The position numbers were made by a program, and so were the translations under genes. Source: Mycolicibacterium sp. CR10 (GTDB lineage: Bacteria; Actinomycetota; Actinomycetes; Mycobacteriales; Mycobacteriaceae). From it: a stretch of DNA of 64,000 nt. The notes beneath the pieces were generated by a model. That model was not told the origin of the DNA and did no database searches. It saw only the letters and a program-made list of their open reading frames with translations. The DNA is taken from the NCBI RefSeq assembly GCF_005222675.1, contig NZ_STGE01000009.1:372001-436000 (forward strand). The letters run 5' to 3'. This document shows, piece by piece, positions 33,387 through 40,591 of the stretch; position 1 is the stretch's first letter, and each line of letters opens with the position of its first letter.

Positions 33387-33763
33387 CACAACCCGACCGA
33401 TCGTCGATCGGACAACCCGGCTACCGGCGTCTGCGCGCAGTTGCTCTATTCAGGCTCTCACGCCCATCAACGGCTGGAAGGAGTAACTGCGTGGCGCACA
33501 GCACCAGGAGGGACTGACCCCAAGATGACACAGGAACTGCGCACATCTTGGGGATCAGCGCACCACAACAAACCTAGAGTAGCCCCGGTCCACGACCGGG
33601 GCTACTCCCTTTGGACCGTGCCGACGCTCCCAGTTGTCTCAGAATGCCTCCATCCGATGGTGTGGTGGGCGCCGATGGTGTGCTGGGCGCGCGGCCACGA
33701 GCCGCCCGTCCACGAGTCGAACGCGCAAGTGCCGTTCAGCATCGACGCGACGTGCGGCCCGGA
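33387..33763. other. gap with two strong hairpins
   Basis: No convincing gene. A 10-bp stem CCCCAAGATG/CATCTTGGGG (33518-33527 with 33544-33553), extendable by three pairs across a one-base bulge, and a 14-bp perfect stem with 3-nt loop (33577-33607). Open frames here are antisense or out of family. Confidence 0.5.
33577..33612 (+). terminator. hairpin terminator downstream of the DGQHR gene
   Basis: GAGTAGCCCCGGTC (33577-33590), loop CAC, and its exact complement (33594-33607), followed by CCTTT. A typical mycobacterial-style terminator; it may serve both strands. Confidence 0.6.
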
Positions 33764-34174
33764 TCAACTGCGGGCAATCGGGGGCGGCACGTCCTCCGCG
33801 TTGAAGGCCCACACGCCGGGACTGCCAGTAGACCTCGGCACAACTCGGCCCGCACGCACAGCGGCCATGAACGCCGCCGGACCGAGTCCAGATCTTTCTT
33901 GGGCGTCGTCGGCGGCGACCATGCCGTCCGGCACCACGCCCCGCCGGGTAATTGCACGCTTCTGCGCACGGGCAACGTTCGGCTGCCCGATGTCGCCGAT
34001 GATGGCACTGATCTCCCTCTGATGGAGCCCGCCTCGATGGGCACGGACGATCAACCCGTCTCGTATGACCCGCGCAATGTAGTCGTAGGTCCTGTCGTTC
34101 TGGTACTCGCACTCGGCCTCGGCGAGGTCCGCACGGAGTGCGTCTTGCTCGGCCTGCGTCAACTTGGCAATCAT
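33764..34174 (-). CDS. HTH regulator with dyad operator at its start
   Basis: 136 aa from ATG 34174 (ATG 34183 is also possible). N-terminus MIAKLTQAEQDALRADLAEAECEYQNDRTYDYIARVIRDGLIVRAHRGGLHQREISAIIGDIGQPNVARAQKR reads as helical with an HTH in REISAIIGDIGQPNVARA. The C-terminal SGLGPAAFMAAVRAGRVVPRS ... AFNAEDVPP resembles a second small HTH/wing. A 34-bp dyad (34175-34208) abuts the start codon, suggesting autorepression. Confidence 0.65.
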   Translation of the reverse strand: MIAKLTQAEQDALRADLAEAECEYQNDRTYDYIARVIRDGLIVRAHRGGLHQREISAIIGDIGQPNVARAQKRAITRRGVVPDGMVAADDAQERSGLGPAAFMAAVRAGRVVPRSTGSPGVWAFNAEDVPPPIARS

Positions 34175-34208
34175 GCATATCATGGTGACATATGTCAGGG
34201 TGATATGC
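34175..34208. promoter_or_regulatory. 34-bp dyad operator
   Basis: GCATATCA (34175-34182) and TGATATGC (34201-34208) flank a perfect 12-bp palindrome TGACATATGTCA (34186-34197), symmetric about one centre. It sits between the minus-strand HTH gene and the plus-strand winged-helix gene. Confidence 0.75.
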
Positions 34209-34263
34209 AACATTCGATTCCTCGAACTCCCGCGATGTCGGCGGGCGCCGCAATACTGTGAAC

Positions 34264-34701
34264 ATGGCCGACACCTGGGAGTCGCGAGACCTCCTCGTCC
34301 TCAAAGCAGCAGTTGAGCTCTACGACGAGAAGGGCCGATCCCCGCGCGCCAGCGACCTTGAGCGCGCGACCGGATTCGACAAAGACACCGTCCAACGCGC
34401 ACTGCGCGCGCTCTACAGCGAGCCCTTCTTCGAGCAGGGCGTCGAAAGCAGCGGCAATCAGATCATCATCGTCGGCGAACCCACCAGTGCGGCTCTGCGA
34501 GTGGTCGGTCAATGGCCTACACCGGAATCCCAACTCGAACGGCTGGTGGCCGCCCTGCAGGCCGCCGCCGATGACGAGGACCGACCTGAGGAGGATCGGA
34601 GCAAGTTCAAGCAGGCGATCCTCACCCTGCGCGGAGCGGCGTGGCAGGTCGCCCTCGGGGCGCTCAGCGGTGCTGGCGGCAATCTGATGACCGGGGGCTA
34701 G
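34264..34701 (+). CDS. winged-helix protein, paralogue 1
   Basis: 145 aa. VLKAAVELYDEKGRSPRASDLERATGFDKDTVQRALRALYSEPFFEQG is a winged helix, then a wing NQIIIVGEPTSAALRVVGQWPTPE and a helical tail. Clearly related to the next gene (AAV-L---G ... VQR-L ... V-EPT--A). Unknown role; could be a regulator or a small defence component. An upstream GTG (34258) adds two residues. Confidence 0.65.
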   Translation: MADTWESRDLLVLKAAVELYDEKGRSPRASDLERATGFDKDTVQRALRALYSEPFFEQGVESSGNQIIIVGEPTSAALRVVGQWPTPESQLERLVAALQAAADDEDRPEEDRSKFKQAILTLRGAAWQVALGALSGAGGNLMTGG

Positions 34702-34753
34702 CGGGCAACCTCATCCACCGGGATTGTCGGTGGCCCGGCGCATACTGACGTTC

Positions 34754-34990
34754 ATGACGACGACAGACGAAGTGTCGGTGGTTGACGCGGCGGTCAGACT
34801 GTGGAACGAGACCGGTCACGGCGTCACTCCTGCCGCCATTGCCGAGCGGATAGGCACAGACGAAGAGTCGGTGCAACGTGTCCTCACACCGATCGCATAC
34901 AAATACTTCGCGAAGGTTTTGACGGGCGACGACCAGGTCGCGGTAGTCCGTGAGCCGACGCCAGAGGCGCGCCGGTTCTTCGGCGCGTAA
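34754..34990 (+). CDS. winged-helix protein, paralogue 2
   Basis: 78 aa. VVDAAVRLWNETGHGVTPAAIAERIGTDEESVQRVLTPIAYKYFAKV followed by QVAVVREPTPEARRFFGA, the same domain as paralogue 1 without its tail. A tandem duplication 52 nt downstream of it. ATG 34754; an upstream in-frame GTG at 34724 looks less likely. Confidence 0.6.
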   Translation: MTTTDEVSVVDAAVRLWNETGHGVTPAAIAERIGTDEESVQRVLTPIAYKYFAKVLTGDDQVAVVREPTPEARRFFGA

Positions 34991-34998
34991 CCACCGAC

Positions 34999-35199
34999 AT
35001 GCCTGACGAACCGCTCTACGACCCAGACCGATCAGTCCCCGAGGATCTTGATTTCTCAGATCTCGACGTCGCGATGGCCTACCTCGACGATCCGACGACC
35101 AAAGCACTCGGCGAGGACATGAGGCGCATGGTCCGAGCCATGCCCGCCGCCGATCAGCAGCGGAGGCTGACCGAGTACGTGACTGACCTTGAGGAGTAG
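34999..35199 (+). CDS. small acidic protein, possibly interrupted by a TAG codon
   Basis: 66 aa, very acidic start (MPDEPLYDPDRSVPEDLDFSDLDVAMAYLDD). It follows the winged-helix paralogue by 8 nt. The frame continues past TAG (35197-35199) for another 44 sense codons to TGA at 35332, giving a plausible hydrophilic helical extension. It may be a truncated 111-residue protein. No family recognised. Confidence 0.5.
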   Translation: MPDEPLYDPDRSVPEDLDFSDLDVAMAYLDDPTTKALGEDMRRMVRAMPAADQQRRLTEYVTDLEE

Positions 35200-35220
35200 C
35201 GAGGCCAGGCAACTCGCGAC

Positions 35221-35334
35221 TTGCAGAACCTCAAGCCCGATGCGCCTGGGCGTCCGTTCCTTCAGCAGTATCTCGACGCCGTCAACAAGAACATCGAGGA
35301 CTCGAAGCTGCGGATGCTCGAACTAGATGAGTGA
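35221..35334 (+). pseudogene. in-frame continuation after TAG (possible remnant or separate short ORF)
   Basis: Same frame as the 34999 gene. Codons from TTG 35221 read LQNLKPDAPGRPFLQQYLDA then VNKNIEDSKLRMLELDE, a sensible amphipathic sequence. Either the end of a gene split by a nonsense codon or a separate 37-residue ORF. Confidence 0.35.
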
Positions 35335-35343
35335 GAGGGTGCG

Positions 35344-35454
35344 CTACGCCTTGCTCTTCGATGTAGACGTTGTTCCGAACCGGAACTCGACCACGTCGCG
35401 GTCGGCGCTCTCCCGGCGGTCGAACCGGGCCAACTTGGGGGTGTGCTCGGTCAT
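35344..35454 (-). CDS. VVEFRF-module peptide, copy A
   Basis: 36 aa: MTEHTPKLARFDRRESADRD then VVEFRFGTTSTSKSKA. Last gene of a minus-strand operon; its ATG overlaps the stop of the preceding gene (35451-35454). It shares the VVEFRF-TTS ending with copy C at 37.8 kb. Function unknown. Confidence 0.5.
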   Translation of the reverse strand: MTEHTPKLARFDRRESADRDVVEFRFGTTSTSKSKA

Positions 35455-35699
35455 GACCGACGCCAACGGTGGTCCAACTCGCGCTCACTCAGGGAGCCGT
35501 CCTGCTTAATCTGCGGGCCGTAGATGCGGGTCTCCACTACGCCTTTCGGGTCGAACTCCACATCGATGTGGGTGGGCCGTAACCACGTCTGCTGCGCCAC
35601 CCCGTTGACGCCGCAGGCCATGTCGGGCAGTTGGCCGTCGGCCAGTTCGATGCGATGCACCGAGGTGCCCGCCGACGACCGAATCTTCTTCTCGCTCAT
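35451..35699 (-). CDS. small unknown protein of the 390-aa operon
   Basis: 82 aa: MSEKKIRSSAGTSVHRIELA, then DGQLPDMACGVNGVAQQTW and a beta-rich THIDVEFDPKGVVETRIYGP. A GGAGGAG ribosome-binding site lies 6 nt before the ATG. No family recognised. ATGA overlap with copy A downstream. Confidence 0.6.
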   Translation of the reverse strand: MSEKKIRSSAGTSVHRIELADGQLPDMACGVNGVAQQTWLRPTHIDVEFDPKGVVETRIYGPQIKQDGSLSERELDHRWRRS

Positions 35700-35823
35700 T
35701 TCTGCTCCTCCGTAAGGGCCTGCTACTTGTTAGCAGCGGCCTTCCCCACCAGACGTTGTTTTGAAAGCGGAACTCGACTACCTCGCCGTCGGCTGCCCGT
35801 ATCACGGCTGACCGGACGGTCAC
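35506..35823 (-). CDS. VVEFRF-module peptide, copy B, probably frameshifted
   Basis: GTG start overlaps the stop of the 390-aa gene (GTGA). It reads MTVRSAVIRAADGEVVEFRF and then departs from copies A and C because of one extra base in a run of A (coding strand). As read, it gives 105 aa and overlaps the next gene by 194 nt, which is implausible. With one base fewer it ends ...VVEFRFQTTSGGEGRC at the TAA at 35730-35732, just before the next gene's ribosome-binding site. Confidence 0.45.
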   Translation of the reverse strand: MTVRSAVIRAADGEVVEFRFQNNVWWGRPLLTSSRPLRRSRNEREEDSVVGGHLGASHRTGRRPTARHGLRRQRGGAADVVTAHPHRCGVRPERRSGDPHLRPAD

Positions 35824-36992
35824 CCTCGCTGAAACCCTCGCGGGGTGATCGGCAGATAGGACATGGAGCCGGTGGAGTAGAGCTGCCGATCACGCTCGCG
35901 TACAGGCAGAGCGACGGATCGAAGCTCTACGGCGGCGTGCGCGGCATGCGACGAAAACTCGCGAGGGATGCGGTAGCCGACCACGCGGTGGTCGGTTTCG
36001 TCAACGGTGCCATCGGCCTTCACCTTGATCAACTCATGGGTGGCACGTTTGAGCAGATTCATCGCCTGCATTGTGGTGGCGTACACCGCCATCTCGACAG
36101 CTGCCTTACTAACGTAGTTGATGGTGCCACTCTCGCCCAGGTAGCGGCGGCGTGCGACGTCCCACAGAGAGCCGAGCGCCCTAGTGATGAACACCGAAAC
36201 CGACATCTCCCGTCCGGGATTCGAGTCCTCCATGGTGAGCCACCAATGCGGTTCGGTCTTGGCCGCGTCTGGGTGCCCCTTTTTGTGGAGGTACACGTGG
36301 GTCGACCCTTCGTGCATGATGATCGGCTCACCATTGCGTGGATGCCAGGTGACTTTCGCCTCGTCGTCATCGACAGCGACGGCGCTCACGCCGTGCTTGA
36401 CGGCGTTGTAGACGAAGGCGTCACCGAGCACTCGGTTCGCAGAGTCGATCAGCAGGAGCGATAGGCCGTCGATCGCATCCTCAAACTCGGCGTCGGTGAG
36501 CTGGATGACCGCGTCAACGCGACTGACGCCGCCCAGAAACACCGTAGCGATCTGCTCGCGGTCGAACCCGTTGTCGAGTGCGGCAGCCACCTTGTCCTTG
36601 TATTCGCCGAATTGCGTTGAAGCCGACATGCCCAGCCACGGGCACTCAGGGTGCTCCACGTGCGCGAAGAACAGCCGCAGCAGCGTCTCGGAGGCGTGGT
36701 TGGCGATCATCACCGCCTCCATGCGGATGTAGCGTTGCCGGGCATCAGGCGCGGGCGGCGGCATCGAGCCGAAGTGCGCGGATCCGATCATCCGGTCAGC
36801 AGCGAACAGCGGTGCGAGTTGCTCGTCACCGCACGCCATCAGCGACAGCGACTCGATCCGCATCCTGATGAACTCCGCCGGGTCGGCGGTGTAGAACACG
36901 GCGTTCAGCTCCGGGTATTGGCCGGGGTCGAGTCGGCGTCCCTTCGGGTCGTCCTGTTCCCACGGCTTCGCCCCGCCTCTGTACCTGCCCAT
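35820..36992 (-). CDS. 390-aa unknown cargo protein
   Basis: Start ATG 36992 gives MGRYRGGAKPWEQDDPKGRR. The central part is helical (YIRMEAVMIANHASETLLRLFFAHVEHPECPW; LTDAEFEDAIDGLSLLLIDSANRVLGDAFVYNAVKHGVS) and the C-terminal half is rich in aromatic and charged residues (HVYLHKKGHPDAAKTEPHWW). No catalytic motif recognised. First gene of a four-gene overlapping minus-strand operon. Candidate defence or host-interaction cargo. Confidence 0.7.
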   Translation of the reverse strand: MGRYRGGAKPWEQDDPKGRRLDPGQYPELNAVFYTADPAEFIRMRIESLSLMACGDEQLAPLFAADRMIGSAHFGSMPPPAPDARQRYIRMEAVMIANHASETLLRLFFAHVEHPECPWLGMSASTQFGEYKDKVAAALDNGFDREQIATVFLGGVSRVDAVIQLTDAEFEDAIDGLSLLLIDSANRVLGDAFVYNAVKHGVSAVAVDDDEAKVTWHPRNGEPIIMHEGSTHVYLHKKGHPDAAKTEPHWWLTMEDSNPGREMSVSVFITRALGSLWDVARRRYLGESGTINYVSKAAVEMAVYATTMQAMNLLKRATHELIKVKADGTVDETDHRVVGYRIPREFSSHAAHAAVELRSVALPVRERDRQLYSTGSMSYLPITPRGFQRG

Positions 36993-37155
36993 GAGCCGGA
37001 GTCTAGGAACGGCACCCGACAAAGCTGCGCAGAGGCGCACCCCGCCCTGATGTCACAGACCTTCATTCTGGCGACCGAGGCTCGACTGTCGGCGAAGCTG
37101 GATAGCATCGCGGCCATGATGTGCACCCAGTACCCGAGCACGCAGAGGAACACAC

Positions 37156-37755
37156 TTGCGAGTTGATCAGACGCCGGTCTTCTCCCGCGTCCGCGTGACC
37201 GCACTCGGCTCGCTCGACACCAGCGCCGAAGACGCAAAGCTGTTGGGCGCGACAGTCGTGCCCTGGACCGACCTTCGCCAAAGCGACGACGTCTTCGCAG
37301 AGGTCGACGTTCGCGGAACGATCACCCCGCCGTCGACCAAACTGCGTTGGCTGTCAGGCGATGCCGAGGTAGAGATCATCGAGCGACCGCGCTACGCGGG
37401 CATGCCAGACGAACTCGCGGCTTCGGCGCAACCGCTGCAATCCCCGGCGGGCGTCAACGGCAGCGTGATGGCGGGACTGACGTTCGACACCCCCAAGGGC
37501 TGGCACCCTTTGATCTGGGACTCCAACACCCTGTTCTCGGCGATCAGGGGTTGGAAGGACCCCGAAATCTCGGTGCAGATCATCCTGTGTGCGCTTGCCG
37601 TCGCGCCCGACGACGGCGACTTGCGTCCGATGCTGCTGGCTGGCCTGAAGGCCCGCTACGCCCGCGTCACCCGCGAGCCGAATGTCTATCCCCCGGGCCA
37701 GTACCCCTGGTGCCGCAACGCAGAACCAGTTTTGGACGGCATACTGTCCCTCTGA
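37156..37755 (+). CDS. unknown cargo protein
   Basis: 199 aa from TTG 37156, with GAGGA 9-10 nt upstream. Contains VVPWTDLRQSDDVFAEVDVRG and a C-terminal helical region KDPEISVQIILCALAVAPDDGDLRPMLLAGLKARYARV. No family recognised. Divergent from the 390-aa operon with a 163-bp gap. Confidence 0.6.
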   Translation: MRVDQTPVFSRVRVTALGSLDTSAEDAKLLGATVVPWTDLRQSDDVFAEVDVRGTITPPSTKLRWLSGDAEVEIIERPRYAGMPDELAASAQPLQSPAGVNGSVMAGLTFDTPKGWHPLIWDSNTLFSAIRGWKDPEISVQIILCALAVAPDDGDLRPMLLAGLKARYARVTREPNVYPPGQYPWCRNAEPVLDGILSL

Positions 37756-37776
37756 ACTGCTGCTTTGCGCCCCGAC

Positions 37777-38007
37777 TCACTTCTGGGCCGCTTTGCCCCC
37801 AGACGTTGTTCGAAAGCGGAACCCGACGACCAGGCGATCCCCCCGGTCAACATTCTTCAGCACCCCGGCCCAAGGATGGCTCCGGAAGTCACCTGTTCGT
37901 GGGAACGAGTCGCTCACCGTGCCGGGGCGCTCTAGGTCGTGCGCGGTGTCGCCGGCAGGGCCGAGAGGTCGGGCGCGGCAGGTTGCAGGTTTGCCGCACC
38001 TAGGCAC
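37777..38007 (-). CDS. VVEFRF-module peptide, copy C
   Basis: Up to 76 aa from GTG 38007 (the start is uncertain). The end reads AGVLKNVDRGDRLVVGFRF then RTTSGGKAAQK, matching copy A in frame. The DNA at 37801-37830 is a close copy of 35365-35394. No upstream partner gene is visible, so this may be a remnant. Confidence 0.4.
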   Translation of the reverse strand: MPRCGKPATCRARPLGPAGDTAHDLERPGTVSDSFPRTGDFRSHPWAGVLKNVDRGDRLVVGFRFRTTSGGKAAQK

Positions 38008-38034
38008 TCAGACCGGCCGGGAGCCGTGCCCGCG

Positions 38035-38063
38035 TGCCCACATCCTGCCCACAGTTGCCCACG
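38035..38063. promoter_or_regulatory. integrase arm-type sites, right end (3 copies)
   Basis: TGCCCACA at 38035-38042 and 38046-38053, and TGCCCACG at 38056-38063; spacing 11 and 10 bp. Same octamer and spacing as at the left end (22401, 22412). Confidence 0.6.
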
Positions 38064-38145
38064 ATTCAGATGCATTTCGCGTGAACAACCAATATGTCTT
38101 TATGCAGGCGGGAGCCGTTGCAGGCTGTTGACGTGCAGAGCAAAT

Positions 38146-38172
38146 AGGGTTCAAATCCCTCCGCCACCGCCA
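38146..38172 (+). repeat. attR core (27-bp direct repeat, right copy)
   Basis: Identical to 22304-22330. It is the displaced 3' end of the original tRNA-Ser gene and marks the right boundary of the element. Confidence 0.93.
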
Positions 38173-38173
38173 G

Positions 38174-38210
38174 AACCGCCCCACCTGACTACGCAGGTTA
38201 GGGCGGTTTT
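38174..38210 (+). terminator. displaced original terminator of tRNA-Ser(CGA)
   Basis: AACCGCCC (38174-38181) pairs with GGGCGGTT (38201-38208), with an inner ACCTG/CAGGT, then TT. Beyond attR, so it is chromosomal and most likely once ended the tRNA transcript. Confidence 0.7.
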
Positions 38211-38375
38211 GTCGTCAATCGGTATTCTTCTCCAAGGCGATGAACTCCTTATTGCCACAGCGTCGGTATCAAAGAGGTCGCGAATGCCTGTTTGCGGGTG
38301 TCGAGTGCAGACGTGGTGCAACATAATGAGACCTCTGACTGCTGGCCAGCGGTCCGCCCGACGGGGGGCGAGTAG

Positions 38376-39923
38376 GTGACGATTCTGTCGAAGTGGCGCA
38401 TTCCGGCGGGTGTCTGCGTGCTTACGACGGGGCTGCTGATGGCTGCCACGGGGGTCGCCGTCGCAGATACCGATGCCGGTTCGAGTGGTTCCCCCTCGGG
38501 CAGTGATGGCTCCAGTACATCGAGTCAGCAGACATCGACCGGTGAGACCGACTCCGAGGGACAGTCCGGGAGCGGGGATGCCGACGCCGTAGCCGACGAC
38601 TCGGCGGGGCAGCCGGGTCAGTGGAACTCGACAAACGAGACCGATGCCGAGGAAGCGTCTGGCAGCGGGGACGCCGAGGACGTGGCCGGTGACTCGGCTG
38701 GGCAGTCGGACCCGCAAGGGTCGACCGCCGAGACCGACTCTGAGCAACAGTCTGGAAGCACGGACACGGACCTAGGTGGTGTGGATCCCGGTCCCGTCGC
38801 GGAGGTTCCCGAGGAGGCCGTGACAGTTCCCGAGGAGGCCGTGACGGTTCCCGAGGAGGCTGAGACGTTTCCCGATGTGGCTGCGGCAGTTCCTGATCCA
38901 GTCGCCGAGGTTCCCAGCGAGGCAGTGGCGGTTCCCGAGGTAGTAGCTGCGCCGGTTCCAGATGTGGCAGCGGCTGCAGTGGATACGGTGGCTGCGGCTC
39001 TCGATGTGATGGCGGTGTCGGTCCCCGATGCAGTGGCTCCGGCGCCCCTGGACGTCGCAGCACCGGCCCCCGATGTGGCCGCGCTCGTTTCTGAGGTGAG
39101 CGCCTTGGTTCCAAACGTGCTGCCCACGACTGTCGGCCCGGACATCCCCCTCACGCAACTGCAGTCCGACTTCTATCAATTCTTGCTGGGCTTCGTGGGG
39201 ATGGGGCCGGCTTCTGTGTTCAGCGGCCTGCTCCAACACATGTTGACCGCCGTCGCCGGTGCGGTCGTGCTGCTCATGCAACTGCCCGCGGATCTCTATT
39301 ACTTCTTGTTGGGCTTCGCCGGGTCACAAGCGATCACAGGTGGCGGCGGTGCCGAATTGTCGCCGGCCACGAAGGCGTGGGTGGTGTCGCACTGGGAGCT
39401 GATCCTGGAGCTAGCCGGTATCCCGGACGGCTCGCGGGCTTTCAAAGCGTTGACCGAGGGTGTCACTCACGGGGCACCGGCGGTATCGACGTTCAGCGCA
39501 ATGAAACACGGCCGAGCGCAACTGCCGACCAGCGTGACGTCTCCGCCGCCGGCAGTGGTGCGCCCAGAGTCCGCGCTATCGCTGCTCCGATACACGGCGG
39601 ACGCGTTTCTGGCACCGATATCACTGTTGGCGCTCGCAGCCATCGCTCTGCCTGGCATCGCTGGGCTGTTGCTACTGTGCGCCGCCGGGACGCGGTTCGG
39701 ATACCGCCAGGCGGCGGCCGCGCTGGCAGTGCGATCAACCGGCATCGCACGCTTCTCCCACGAGGGGCCGCTGGGCGTCGTCCGTTCTGGGTCACTGGTC
39801 GAGGTCCGGCCGAGAGAACTACGACGTAGCCGCGGCGACAAAGAGATTGGTACGGCAATAACTACGGCGACTCTGGGCTCACGGCAGAAGTTTCGACCGT
39901 GCGCTCATGCCCGGGCGGGCTGA
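38376..39923 (+). CDS. secreted/surface repeat-rich membrane protein
   Basis: 515 aa. A signal peptide (WRIPAGVCVLTTGLLMAATGVAVA) precedes a Ser/Gly/Asp low-complexity region (about 30-130), then a Val-Pro-Glu repeat region (EVPEEAVTVPEEAVTVPEEA, extending as Ala/Pro/Val repeats to about 235). Next comes a conserved segment LTQLQSDFYQFLLGFVG, repeated as LPADLYYFLLGFAG, and a C-terminal hydrophobic stretch (ISLLALAAIALPGIAGLLLL) with a basic tail. Typical of mycobacterial cell-envelope proteins; function unknown. Confidence 0.75.
   Translation: MTILSKWRIPAGVCVLTTGLLMAATGVAVADTDAGSSGSPSGSDGSSTSSQQTSTGETDSEGQSGSGDADAVADDSAGQPGQWNSTNETDAEEASGSGDAEDVAGDSAGQSDPQGSTAETDSEQQSGSTDTDLGGVDPGPVAEVPEEAVTVPEEAVTVPEEAETFPDVAAAVPDPVAEVPSEAVAVPEVVAAPVPDVAAAAVDTVAAALDVMAVSVPDAVAPAPLDVAAPAPDVAALVSEVSALVPNVLPTTVGPDIPLTQLQSDFYQFLLGFVGMGPASVFSGLLQHMLTAVAGAVVLLMQLPADLYYFLLGFAGSQAITGGGGAELSPATKAWVVSHWELILELAGIPDGSRAFKALTEGVTHGAPAVSTFSAMKHGRAQLPTSVTSPPPAVVRPESALSLLRYTADAFLAPISLLALAAIALPGIAGLLLLCAAGTRFGYRQAAAALAVRSTGIARFSHEGPLGVVRSGSLVEVRPRELRRSRGDKEIGTAITTATLGSRQKFRPCAHARAG
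38808..38868 (+). repeat. short tandem repeat coding VPEEA(V/E)T
   Basis: Three imperfect 21-nt units based on GTTCCCGAGGAGGCCGTGAC within the secreted-protein gene. Confidence 0.75.
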
Positions 39924-40114
39924 TCGGACGAGGACGGTCGCCCGGCTAGAGCAAAGGCGGCCGCCTCGTACATCTGGTGGTTGCGGCGTGAACGGGATGA
40001 ACCGATCCACCGTCGATTCGCGATCGGACAGACGTGTGGTTCTCGTACACATCCCGTGTTTTCAGATCGAGGCACTCTCACGAATGACCCATGTCGTTTG
40101 TCGGGGGCTGTGCG

Positions 40115-40591
40115 TTACCCAAAACCCGCACTCGGGTCGCCATCGCTGGGTACCTCGGCAGCCTCGTGCAGTCGGACGATGATGCGATCGGGATCGATCT
40201 CCTGGCCAGGCCGGTTGCTCGCGTCGGCGTCGAAAGGTAACCGGATTGCCACGTCGGTGCCATCGGGGTCGCGGTACCACAGCCGTACTCCGCCGGCGTC
40301 GCTTGTGGCGCGGTGGTGGCGGGAGCCGATGGCGATGAGTCGATTGTGGGTGTCCAGGGCAGCGATTGCGGAGGGTGCCGACACCGTCAGCGAAATGACT
40401 CCAGCCACTTCGGGATTGGCGTTCATTGCGATGTCGGACTGCTCGATGACTACTCGTAGGCTGGCTGTCTCGACGACCGCTGTTCGGTGACCGACCAGGC
40501 GTGGATCCGCGCCGAGAAGGGTGCCCCACCAGGCTCGCATGGACTCCCACTCGTGGGTGAGCAGGACTATCTCGTCAATGCATGGGTCCAT
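40115..40591 (-). CDS. VOC (glyoxalase/dioxygenase fold) protein
   Basis: 158 aa vicinal-oxygen-chelate fold: CIDEIVLLTHEWESMRAWW at the start, LRVVIEQSD, and a final VRLWYRDPDGTDVAIRLPF that ends the second beta-alpha-beta module. Could be a ring-cleavage-like enzyme, isomerase or binding protein. Overlaps the 3' end of the FAD hydroxylase gene by 17 nt, so the two are co-transcribed and it is probably part of the polyketide cluster. Confidence 0.8.
   Translation of the reverse strand: MDPCIDEIVLLTHEWESMRAWWGTLLGADPRLVGHRTAVVETASLRVVIEQSDIAMNANPEVAGVISLTVSAPSAIAALDTHNRLIAIGSRHHRATSDAGGVRLWYRDPDGTDVAIRLPFDADASNRPGQEIDPDRIIVRLHEAAEVPSDGDPSAGFG

Larger units (their letters stand above)
22304..38172. 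mobile_element. integrated 15.8 kb satellite-like/degenerate prophage element at tRNA-Ser(CGA)
   Basis: Bounded by perfect 27-bp direct repeats (22304-22330 and 38146-38172) derived from the tRNA 3' end. Contents, left to right: tyrosine integrase, XRE repressor, HTH excisionase, small coupled genes, an initiator-like gene with iterons, a second excisionase-like HTH, more small genes, a terminase-small-subunit-like gene, then cargo. Integrase arm-type repeats sit just inside both ends. I see no large terminase, portal, protease, capsid, tail or lysis gene. That combination resembles phage-inducible islands/satellites more than a complete prophage; mobility is inferred, not shown. Confidence 0.9.

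Noticed and set aside
33611..34261. 216-aa plus-strand ORF opposite the HTH gene
   Set aside because: Antisense to the better-supported HTH gene with its dyad operator; composition is typical of a shadow frame.
22304..38172. Complete prophage
   Set aside because: No large terminase, portal, capsid, tail or lysis genes could be recognised; 15.8 kb is too short for a full siphovirus.
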